From JAGTRP01 sp050259815 (GTDB lineage Bacteria > Pseudomonadota > Gammaproteobacteria > Burkholderiales > Rhodocyclaceae), in the NCBI GenBank assembly GCA_050259815.1, contig JBLNBI010000389.1:1-8062 (forward strand): a stretch of DNA of 8,062 bases, read 5' to 3'. The notes under the pieces were generated by a model, which worked only from the letters and a program-made list of their open reading frames with translations, searched no databases and was not told the origin of the DNA. Shown piece after piece: positions 1-7,500 of the stretch. Made by a program: the position numbers and the translations under genes. The first letter of the stretch is position 1. Each line of letters begins with the position of its first letter.

Positions 1-977
1 CGGGGGCTGGCGTCCTTCCTGATGGCGCCCAGGGTGGCTTCGTCGTAGGACTCTATCCCCAGTAAAAAGCGCACCACCCCGGCCTTGCGGTAGAGATGAA
101 GGATGTCCGCGTCCCGGACGATGTCCCCGGCCCTGGTGGAACCGACCAGGGTGAGGTCCACGTTCTCGGCGATGAGGGCTTCCAGGAAGGCTTTCCAGGC
201 CTGCCGGGAGCCGGTGGGCAGCTCGTCGGCAAAATTGACCAGCCGGACGCCGTATTCCCGGTACAGGTGGGCCAGCTCCTTGGCGAAGCGCACCGGGTCC
301 CGGTGCCGCCAAGTCCGCCAGAAGGCCCGCTGGCCGCAGTAGTTGCAGAGATACGGGCAGCCCCGGGAGAACTGCACCACCACCGCCTTGCGCCCGCCCC
401 AGTAGGAATAGCGGTCGAAGTCGATCAGCTCCCAGCCCACCCGGTAGGCGTCCAGGTTCTCGATGGGGTCGGCCAGGCCGGAGGTGGTGGGCCCGATGCC
501 GCTCATCCACGCCAGCCCCGGCACGCCCCAGCATTCACGGCCCTCGGCGATGCACCCGGCCAGGGCCAGCGCCGTGCGCTCGCCCTCTCCCCGCACGATG
601 TAATCCACCTCGGGGCATTCCCGCAGCACATCCCGCCAGTGGTAGGTGGGGAATACCCCGCCATAGACGATCACCACCTCCGGCAAGTCGGCCTTGATGA
701 GGCGGACCAGCTCGGCGATGGTGGGATGGGCCGAGGTGGAGCCGGCGTGGCCGACCATGACGATGCGGGGCGCAGCCGCGACCACCCGGGCGACGGTCTC
801 GGCGCTTGGCAGGGGTTCGATGTCGGCATCCAGCAACTCCACCGGGAAGCCCGCATCCAGCAGGGGGCCGCCGATGGAGAGCAGCCCCAGGGGCGGCAGG
901 TGGTCGTCCGGCACCCGGCTGCCGATGGCGGTATGGGGCGGGTTGAGGAGAAGAATCTTGCAGTCCGAGCGGTCCAT
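1..977 (-). CDS. BchE-like cobalamin-binding radical SAM protein (3' end outside window)
   Basis: Translating from ATG at 977 gives 325 residues with no stop before the window edge, so the C-terminus is missing. Residues about 7-145 resemble a B12-binding Rossmann domain: a KILLLNPP strand at 7-14, YGG at 105-107 and VRGEGE at 128-133. No DxHxxG cobalamin motif is seen, which is common in this superfamily. The radical SAM core follows, with the [4Fe-4S] cysteines CxxxCxxC at C207, C211 and C214 inside FSRGCPYLCNYC. Then come RDP at 226-228, FADELPT at 249-255 and LLGIES at 305-310. From memory, anaerobic Mg-protoporphyrin ester cyclase BchE has very similar stretches (FARGCP..C..C, FWRDY.IRDP, ADEEPT), so I place it in the BchE-like group. 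The substrate cannot be read from sequence, because B12 radical SAM enzymes also include methylases of lipids, peptides and tetrapyrroles. The start is supported by a strong Shine-Dalgarno five bases upstream. It lies 110 bases downstream of the protease-adaptor gene on the same strand. Confidence 0.88.
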   Translation of the reverse strand, partial: MDRSDCKILLLNPPHTAIGSRVPDDHLPPLGLLSIGGPLLDAGFPVELLDADIEPLPSAETVARVVAAAPRIVMVGHAGSTSAHPTIAELVRLIKADLPEVVIVYGGVFPTYHWRDVLRECPEVDYIVRGEGERTALALAGCIAEGRECWGVPGLAWMSGIGPTTSGLADPIENLDAYRVGWELIDFDRYSYWGGRKAVVVQFSRGCPYLCNYCGQRAFWRTWRHRDPVRFAKELAHLYREYGVRLVNFADELPTGSRQAWKAFLEALIAENVDLTLVGSTRAGDIVRDADILHLYRKAGVVRFLLGIESYDEATLGAIRKDASP

Positions 978-1087
978 GGCGGCCTCCTTGAGAAGGGATG
1001 GCGCCACTATCCAACCGGGCGGAGAAGGGATGATGAAGCGGACGGGGTGGGATTGTGAAGAGAGGGTGAAGCACCCAAGTGGCGAGA
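978..1087 (-). other. 110-base intergenic gap without a recognisable gene
   Basis: This gap lies between the stop of the protease-adaptor gene and the ATG of the radical SAM gene. Apart from the ribosome binding site it holds a five-base-pair hairpin (1064-1076) with no T-run and an eight-base palindrome TGGCGCCA (999-1006). I see no convincing -35/-10 pair, and no small reading frame with an ATG start of its own. The radical SAM gene may therefore be read through from upstream or have a promoter I cannot recognise. Confidence 0.5.
983..989 (-). promoter_or_regulatory. Ribosome binding site of the radical SAM gene
   Basis: The minus strand reads AAGGAGG, an excellent Shine-Dalgarno match, with five bases (CCGCC) before the ATG at 977. 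It fixes the start of the radical SAM gene. It also shows that this gene can be translated independently of the coupled genes upstream. Confidence 0.85.
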
Positions 1088-3187
1088 TCAGAAACCCGCC
1101 TCCCGCTGGATCAGCGCGATGGCCGCCCGCAGGTAACGCCAACCGGGAGCCGCCCAACTGCCCGCGATGACCACCCGCCCCCGCCAGGCGTGCTGCCGGG
1201 CGCCGTCGGGCCCTTCGGTGGCCTTCAGGGAAACCCGGTAGACGGGCCGCTCGGGATAGAGGGCACCGGCTTTTTCCCGCGCCACGATGCCGCCGCCGAA
1301 CTGGGCGGCGAGCTCGGCTTCCGGCAGCACCCGGGTCGCATCCCCATCGATGCCGGCGACCTCGAGGCTGACCACGGCCCCGCCCGGCGTATCGGCATAG
1401 AACCTTGCCCCATCGCCGACGGCGACCCGGCTCACCTCATCCTCGTCCAGGTAGGCGACTGCCGCCAGGCCCTGGTCGGCGACCAGGCGGGCTATGGGTT
1501 CCCGGTGGCTCACCCAATCCCCCGGCCGCAGGTCGGCCGCCAGGTCGCGCAATACGCCGGAATAGGGGGCGACCGGCGCGTAACGCGCCGCTTCGGCCTG
1601 AATGGCGGCCACTTCCGCCTCGGCGACGCCCAGTTGCTCCTGCAAACTCTGCCATTGGCCCCGCAACTCGCTGTCGAAGGCGCCGGCGGAGGCCTGCCAG
1701 CGCAGCCGCTGGGCCCGGGCGACGGCGGCGGCAAGGCGGCTTTCCAGTTCCGGGGCGGCAAGCTTCAGGAGCTGGGCGCCGGCTTCCACATGCCCGCCTT
1801 CGGCGACCGGCAGGGCCTCGACCTGAGCATGGGGCGGCGCGTAGATGACCCATTGCGCCGCCGGGCGCAGCAGGCCGGCAGCCGTAATGCGGGTCGGCCA
1901 GGGCACGGCCAGGAGCAGGAGCGCAGCCAGGGCGATGGCGGCGCTGAGCCGGGCCCGGGGCCGCTGACGAAGCTGGGGCCAGGCGGCCCGCCAAATCCGG
2001 ACTTCCCGATAGATGGGCAGCAGGACGAACCAGCCGATTTCCACGGCAAACAGGAGAATCCCCACGGCCTTGATGAAGAAGGCATAAACCAGGGCGGCAA
2101 TGCCGAGGAAGACGACCAGGCGGTAGGCCCAGGTGGCGTAGGCGAACAGGATGAGGCCGGCCTGGCGGTGGGGCGGAAAGGTTTCCGGAGGCGGAGCCCC
2201 CAGGGCGAACAGGCGCTCCCGCAGGTCCCAGCGGGCCAGGGCGAAGGCGCGGTTGTGGAGATTGGGGATGCCGAGCCAGTCAGAGAGCAGGAAGTAACCG
2301 TCGAAGCGCATGAAGGGGCTGGCGTTGATGGCAAGGCTGGCAATCCAGGTGGTGGCCGCCAGGATGAAGGCCAGGGAGCGGGGGCCGCCTTCAGGCAGGA
2401 CGGCCCAAGCCAGGGTCGCCCAGGCGGCGACCGCCAGTTCCGTCAATACGCCGGCCGCCACCACGGCCAGGCGCTGCCGGCGGTCGGTGAGCTTCCAGGC
2501 ATCGTTGGTGTCGGTATAGGCCACCGGCCACAGCACCAGGAAAGCCACGCCCATGGCCGGCACCCGGCAGCCCAGGCGCTTGGCCGTGAAGGCATGCCCC
2601 AGCTCGTGCAGCACCTTGACCGCCACCAGGACGGCGCCGTAGCCCGCCAGCCCGGACCAGGTCAGGGTATCCACCAGGGTGGCGGCAAAGCGCTCCCACT
2701 GGCGATAGATTTCGACCAGCCCCCAGCCCAGGGCGGCCAGGGTCAGGTAGAGGAACTGCCGGGAATAGAAGAAATCCACCCGGCCGGCCCAGCGCCCCAG
2801 CCAGCCGTCCGGCCGGACCAGGGGAATGCGGAAGAACAGGTAATTGTGGAGCAACTGCTTGCCCAGGCTGCCCCGCAGCTTTTCCCGGCGACCGGCCATC
2901 TCGGCGGCGGCGCCGACGGGCTGCTGGAGCAACTGGTTGTCCCGGCAGAAGGCGATGGCGTCTTCGACATCGCCCACGTCCATGGAGAGGGTAGTATCCC
3001 GGGCGATCTCGGCGGCAATGGCGGCGGCGTCCCCCAGGTGCCAACGGCTCAACACCTCGAAGGTCGGCCAGTCGATCTGGAAGAACTGGTTGCGTACCGG
3101 ATCGTGCAGGGTATGGCTGGGCTGCCCGTCGGCCAGCACCGGCCCGGGCAGGAGGGCCAATTCCTCGCGCAGCGGCGGCAGGCCCAT
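1088..3187 (-). CDS. PqqD-like / M50 site-2-type zinc protease / HlyD-like adaptor fusion
   Basis: This is a 699-residue inner-membrane protein. Residues about 15-90 look like a PqqD-type winged helix (RiPP recognition element fold): a HDPVRNQFFQID strand region, then WPTFEVLSRW and an acidic helix ending in NQLL. A polytopic M50 core follows, with hydrophobic segments near 141-163, 181-200, 207-225, 238-262, 270-290, 341-370 and 372-392. The zinc motif HELGH is at 194-198, and the second site-2 motif NxxPxxxxDG has N288, P291, D296 and G297, so the catalytic set looks intact. A last membrane segment (about 411-430) leads into a HlyD-like part: a lipoyl-like half at 445-476, a short helical hairpin at 478-535, a second lipoyl half near 540-570 and a beta-barrel region to the C-terminus. 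Proteins of this mixed type are often named putative peptide zinc metalloprotease (YydH-like). The start is the ATG overlapping the upstream TGA as TGATG. A longer in-frame reading frame reaches 3553, but its extra part is low-complexity Arg/Pro/Gly sequence antisense-shadowing the upstream gene's own frame. The protease substrate is unknown; the Ig-repeat protein of the operon is one candidate. Confidence 0.88.
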   Translation of the reverse strand: MGLPPLREELALLPGPVLADGQPSHTLHDPVRNQFFQIDWPTFEVLSRWHLGDAAAIAAEIARDTTLSMDVGDVEDAIAFCRDNQLLQQPVGAAAEMAGRREKLRGSLGKQLLHNYLFFRIPLVRPDGWLGRWAGRVDFFYSRQFLYLTLAALGWGLVEIYRQWERFAATLVDTLTWSGLAGYGAVLVAVKVLHELGHAFTAKRLGCRVPAMGVAFLVLWPVAYTDTNDAWKLTDRRQRLAVVAAGVLTELAVAAWATLAWAVLPEGGPRSLAFILAATTWIASLAINASPFMRFDGYFLLSDWLGIPNLHNRAFALARWDLRERLFALGAPPPETFPPHRQAGLILFAYATWAYRLVVFLGIAALVYAFFIKAVGILLFAVEIGWFVLLPIYREVRIWRAAWPQLRQRPRARLSAAIALAALLLLAVPWPTRITAAGLLRPAAQWVIYAPPHAQVEALPVAEGGHVEAGAQLLKLAAPELESRLAAAVARAQRLRWQASAGAFDSELRGQWQSLQEQLGVAEAEVAAIQAEAARYAPVAPYSGVLRDLAADLRPGDWVSHREPIARLVADQGLAAVAYLDEDEVSRVAVGDGARFYADTPGGAVVSLEVAGIDGDATRVLPEAELAAQFGGGIVAREKAGALYPERPVYRVSLKATEGPDGARQHAWRGRVVIAGSWAAPGWRYLRAAIALIQREAGF

Positions 3188-3189
3188 CA
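3185..3189 (-). promoter_or_regulatory. TGATG stop/start overlap (translational coupling)
   Basis: The TGA stop of the GAF-HlyD gene and the ATG of the protease-adaptor gene share one base (TGATG). The sequence just upstream offers only a weak G-rich Shine-Dalgarno, so re-initiation by ribosomes finishing the first gene is likely. This would give similar amounts of the two adaptors. Confidence 0.8.
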
Positions 3190-4560
3190 CACCCCCACGG
3201 CCTGGCGTATGGTCGCCAGGGGCCGGCGCAGCATCCAGTAGATAAGGGGAACCCAGCCGCCCTTGATCTTGGCCGTGCCCTTGAGGCCGATGCGCTGGCC
3301 GGCGGGCGCGTCGAGCCGGGCCCGGACGCGGTAGGCGTAGGCCCCCTCCGGCCGTAGCGTCGCATCGTGGGCCGCATAACGCACCCGCGCATCCAGGGAT
3401 GAAAGGGGGCTGGCCGCCAGGTAGAGGCTGACTGCGGCCTGGTCGGGCAAGGTGATGGCGTCGCCGATGGGCACCCAGGCCTCCACCTCCACATCCCCCG
3501 GCGAGGCGACGCGCATGATGCGCTCCCCGGTCTGGACGGGCTTGCCGATCCACTCGCCGGGGTCGTCGAAAAGGGCGATGCCGTCCTGGGGCGCCGTCAC
3601 CCGGGCGCGTTCGAACTGGTCCTTGAAGTAATCCGCTTCGGCACGCTTTTCCTCGATCTTGCCCAACAGGGTGGCCAATTGGGCCTTGGCCTTGGCGTCC
3701 GCGACGGCCTGCTGGGCGTATTGGCGATATTCGGCCTGGGCCGTGGCCAGGGCCTGGGTCGCCACTTCGCGGCGGGCCTCGATGGCGGCCTCGTCAAAGG
3801 AGAACAGGGGCTGCCCCGCCTTGACCGGCTCGTTGGGCTGCACATGGAACTGCCCCACCACCCCGTCCATCGGGGCGCGGATGACCGCTGGATTGGCGGG
3901 CACCAGTTCGCCGGGAGCCAGGATGGACAGATGCACCGGAAAAAGGAGTATCGCCGTGACGGCCGCCGAGAGCCTCGCCCGTTTCTGCCTCCACAGCGGC
4001 AGGCCGGACTGGGGGGCAATGGCGTCCCGAAGCCGCTGCCTCAGGCGCGGCCAGGACCAGGGAAGCGAGGGCGTCCGCGCCGTCCAGGCGTGGTGCCAGG
4101 TGGCGATCCACTCCCCCAGCAGGGCCATGGCCGGCTCGGACCAGGGAAGGTCGGACGCCAGGACAAGGCCGCCGGGGCCGCCCTGCTCCGCGGGGGCCTG
4201 GAAGGGCAGCCACAGGGCATGGGGCGGCAGCCATTCGTCCCACTCCCTGGCCAGTTCGGCAGGCAGCTGGATGGGCTCGACGGCGGCAGGCAGGCCGTAC
4301 TCCTCCCGCAGGAAGCGGCAGACGCGGCCCAGCCACTGGGCATAGGGTGCATTGGCTTCCGGCTGGACGACGCCCGACAGGGCCTCGATGCCCCCGTCCG
4401 CGAACCACAGGGCCGCCTGCCGGTAGGGACAGAGGGCCCGGGTGTCGTTGACGGCCATGAAGGCCAGTTCAGCCGTGCTGTCCGCCTGCCGGGCGCGGCG
4501 GGACAGGTCGAGAAGCTGCAGCAGCGGGTTCGCCGCCGCAGCCAGGTCCATCGGGTTCAA
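3187..4560 (-). CDS. HlyD-family periplasmic adaptor with N-terminal GAF-like domain
   Basis: This is a 457-residue, single-span inner-membrane adaptor. Residues about 10-165 are soluble and resemble a GAF domain: a helix at 10-45, the strand QAALWFADGGIEALSGV at 48-64, and a WLPFQAP strand near 117-123. A basic stretch (WRQKRARL, 190-197) precedes a membrane segment at about 198-216, which puts the GAF part in the cytoplasm. The periplasmic part follows: a lipoyl-like half (RAPMDGVVGQFHVQPNEPVKAG, about 228-249), an Ala/Lys/Glu-rich helical hairpin at 257-320, a second half beginning ARVTAPQDGIAL (319-330), and a beta-barrel region to the end. HlyD-type adaptors bridge an inner-membrane exporter to an outer-membrane channel, but no exporter gene is visible here. 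The start is uncertain. TTG at 4560 has GAGGA seven bases upstream and overlaps the previous stop as TTGA; ATG at 4551 (three residues later) has poor spacing. I prefer TTG. The gene is coupled to both neighbours and is probably the partner of the downstream protease-adaptor. Confidence 0.88.
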   Translation of the reverse strand: MNPMDLAAAANPLLQLLDLSRRARQADSTAELAFMAVNDTRALCPYRQAALWFADGGIEALSGVVQPEANAPYAQWLGRVCRFLREEYGLPAAVEPIQLPAELAREWDEWLPPHALWLPFQAPAEQGGPGGLVLASDLPWSEPAMALLGEWIATWHHAWTARTPSLPWSWPRLRQRLRDAIAPQSGLPLWRQKRARLSAAVTAILLFPVHLSILAPGELVPANPAVIRAPMDGVVGQFHVQPNEPVKAGQPLFSFDEAAIEARREVATQALATAQAEYRQYAQQAVADAKAKAQLATLLGKIEEKRAEADYFKDQFERARVTAPQDGIALFDDPGEWIGKPVQTGERIMRVASPGDVEVEAWVPIGDAITLPDQAAVSLYLAASPLSSLDARVRYAAHDATLRPEGAYAYRVRARLDAPAGQRIGLKGTAKIKGGWVPLIYWMLRRPLATIRQAVGV

Positions 4561-7500
4561 ACGCTATTCCTCGATACCGCCGCGGCATGGGCGGCCAGGT
4601 GCCCGAGCCTGCCGGCAGGGCGAGCGGCCAGGCGGATCTGCTCGCTCAACCCGATCCGTCCCGGGCTTTCCTGCCCGGCCTGCCGATTGCCGCCGACGCG
4701 GATCTTGAAGGTGGTCACCACCATCCGGCCGTCGGTGTCCCGGGCGCTCAACCGGACGGTCAGCTCGCCGGAGACGCCGGGGGGTGGGTTGGCAACGAAG
4801 GTGCCCTTGGCGGCGTCGAACCGGATCCAATTCGGCAGCGGCCGACCGTTTGCCTGCATGGCGGAGAGCTGGAGGGCCCCGTCGGCGCCGAAGCCGATGA
4901 AGGTATCGGCCGGAATGCGGATTTCAGCCCCCTGCCCGGCCGGCAGGGTCTGGTCCGCCATGGGACGGCCGAGTTGCAGGCCCGCATCCCCGGCCCCGGG
5001 GCTGTAGCGGACTTCGGACGGGGAAACGCCCCGTTCGCCCCCGAATGAAAGCGGCATGCCGCCCAGGATGCGCTCCGTTTGCGGTGCGAGGAAAGGTGCG
5101 GGAGCGGGGAGCTGCGCCGGTGCAGGCGGGATGCCCATGGGCTGCGCGAGGGGTGGAGCGGGCGGCACACCAGGCTGGGAATCAAGCACCCGGGCAATGA
5201 CCACCACATCGAGCTTGCCGGAAGCGGTGCTGGCATTCCCCGCCGCATCGATGGCGGCGACCGAGACGGTATAGGAATTCCCCGGGACCAGCGCCAGGCG
5301 GCCGCTGGCCGGCACGGCGGTGGTCAGATCGAGTTGCCAGGCCCCATTGACGGGAATGACGGTATAGGTCGCCCCGCCGACGGTGACGGCGAGGGTTCCC
5401 TCGTTGGCGGTGCCGGTGAGGGTGGGCGTGGTACTTCCGGTGACCAGGGGGGCCACGGTGATGGCCGGCGCCGCCGTATCGACGGTGACCGCCAGCCCGG
5501 CGGACGCTGCGGAGACGTTGCCGGCCCCATCGGTCGCCCTGGCGGTCAAGGTATGGACGCCGGCCGACAGGGCCGAGGCGGTGATCGACCAGCGGCCCGA
5601 GCCATCGGCGGCGGCCGAGCCCAGCACCGTGGTGCCGTCGGTGTCGTAGAGGGTCACCGTACTGCCGGCCTCCGCCGTGCCGGTGACGGTGGGCGTGGTG
5701 ATCCGGGTGAGGTCGTCGCTGCTGGAGGCGCCGCTGTCCGAGGCAGCGATCAGGTCCGGGGCGGACGGTGCCCCCGGTGCGGCAGTGTCGATGGTGACGA
5801 CCAGCCCGGCGGAAGCGGCGGAAGTGTTCCCGGCCCCGTCGGTCGCCTTGGCGGTCAGGGTATGGATGCCAGCCGACAGGGCCGAGGCAGTGATGGACCA
5901 GCGGCCCGAGCCATCGGCGGTGGCCGTGCCCAGCATCGTGGTGCCGTCGGTGTCGTAGAGGACGACCGTGCTGCCGGCCTCGGCGGTGCCGGTGACGGTC
6001 GGCGTGGCGACCCGGGTGAGCCTGTCGCTGCTGGAGATACCGCTGTCCGAGGCGGCGGCCAGCACCGGCACCCCCTGCGCAGATGGCGCGGAGGTGTCGA
6101 TGGTGACGGCGAGCCCGGCGGAGGCGGCGGAAGTGTTCCCGGCCGCGTCGGTCGCCTTGGCCGTCAGGGTATGGTTGCCCTCCGACAGGGCCGACGAGGT
6201 GATCGACCAGCGGCCCGAGCCATCGGCGGCCGTCGTGCCCAGCACCGTGGTGCCGTCGGTGTCGTAGAGGACGACCGTGCTGCCGGCCTCGGCGGTGCCG
6301 GTGAGGGTGGGCGTGGTGATGCGGGTGAGGTTGTCGCTGCTGGAGATGCCGCTGTCCGAGGCAGCGGCCAGGTCCGGGGCGGCCGGAGCGTTGGGAGCCG
6401 CCGTATCCAGGGTGTAGGCCTGGGAATAGACGGTGCCGTCGTTGCCGGCGGCGTCGGTGACCTTGAGCTTCAGGGTGCCGCTGCCGGCCAGGGTGACGCC
6501 GTTCCAGGTCAGGGTGGTGCCGGCCACCTTGCCGGTGATGTCTGTCCAGGTGGCGCCGTTATCCAGGGAACCATAGACGACATCCGTGCCGGCGGGCGCC
6601 CCGCTCAGGGTGGCGGTGAGTGTCTGGCCGGCGGTGGCGGTGATGAAATCGGAGCCGCTGCTGCCGGTATCCGCCGACAAGGCCAGGTTGCTGAAGGTGA
6701 TGACCGGCGCCGTGGTATCGACGACGATGGCCTTGTTGGCCCCCAGGGAGCCGGCCGCTCCCGGCACGAACAGGGACAGGAGGGCATCCTGGTGCGAGCC
6801 GTTGGTGTCCTTGATGGTGGCGCCGTTCAGGGACAGCGCCGCCGCCGAGGCGTAGTCCAGGTCGGCCGAGTTGTCGCCCGCCCCCACCGTGTAGGCGAAG
6901 GTCAGGGTGGTGGAGCCCGAGCCGCCCTGGTAAGTGGCCGTCCCGCCGCCGCCCAGGGCCAGGGTCGGCGTGCCGCCGGTGGTATCCACATTCACCGCCG
7001 TGCTGAAGGTGACGGTGAGGGTGATGGTGGCGCCGGCCTTGTAGTCGCCGTCGGCGGTGGAGGAAGTGACGTTCAGGATGCTCGGCTGGGAGGCGTCCAC
7101 CTTGACGGCGGTGGTGCTGCCGATGCTGTTCAGGGAGAGGGTCGCATCGTTACCGGCGGCGTCGCGGAGCGTCCCACCATTGGTAACCAGGGCGGCGACG
7201 GCGATGCCGGTGGTGTCCCTTTCGCCATTGCCGACGGAATGGCGGAAGACCAGGGACGAAGTGCCCGAGCCGGAAACATAGTCGGCATAGACGGTGCCGC
7301 CCGTATCTAGCCAGATGGCGATACGCGGCGTGCCGCCCGCGGTATCGACCGTGACCGCTTCGGAGAAATTGACCGTGAAGTCGAGGTTCTGGCCGTTGTA
7401 GTAGGTGCCGTTGGCCGGAACCGTGACCGAGTTGACCGTGGGGGCGGTGGTATCCACCAGCACGCCGGCCGTGCTGGCCACGCCGTTGAGGGTCAGGGTC

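Noticed and set aside
999..1006. Palindrome TGGCGCCA upstream of the radical SAM gene as an operator
   Set aside because: An eight-base GC-rich palindrome is expected by chance in this DNA, and the flanks do not extend the symmetry.
96..1058. 320-residue plus-strand reading frame
   Set aside because: It is antisense to the radical SAM gene, whose CxxxCxxC motif and ribosome binding site fix the true strand.
1064..1076. Hairpin GGGTG-CTT-CACCC after the protease-adaptor stop as a terminator
   Set aside because: The stem is only five base pairs and no T-run follows on the minus strand.
978..1087. Small RiPP precursor gene in the intergenic gap
   Set aside because: No ATG-started frame with a ribosome binding site fits in the 110 bases, apart from the radical SAM start itself.
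1079..3241. 720-residue plus-strand reading frame
   Set aside because: It is antisense to the well-supported protease-adaptor gene. The translation is Gly/Gln/Pro/Arg-rich low-complexity with no domain, as expected from the opposite strand of a high-GC gene.
3188..3553. N-terminal extension of the protease-adaptor gene
   Set aside because: The extra residues overlap the GAF-HlyD gene in another frame and are Arg/Pro/Gly shadow sequence. The TGATG start gives the expected domain layout.
3679..5007. 442-residue plus-strand reading frame
   Set aside because: It crosses the junction of two real minus-strand genes in antisense and has the composition of a GC-rich shadow.
5466..6392. CRISPR-like array
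   Set aside because: The 309-base periodicity is in frame within a protein gene, and there are no short repeats alternating with unique spacers.
5079..7310. 743-residue plus-strand reading frame
   Set aside because: It is antisense to the Ig repeats. Its periodic GGxGD-like look is the mirror of the repeat DNA, not an RTX protein.
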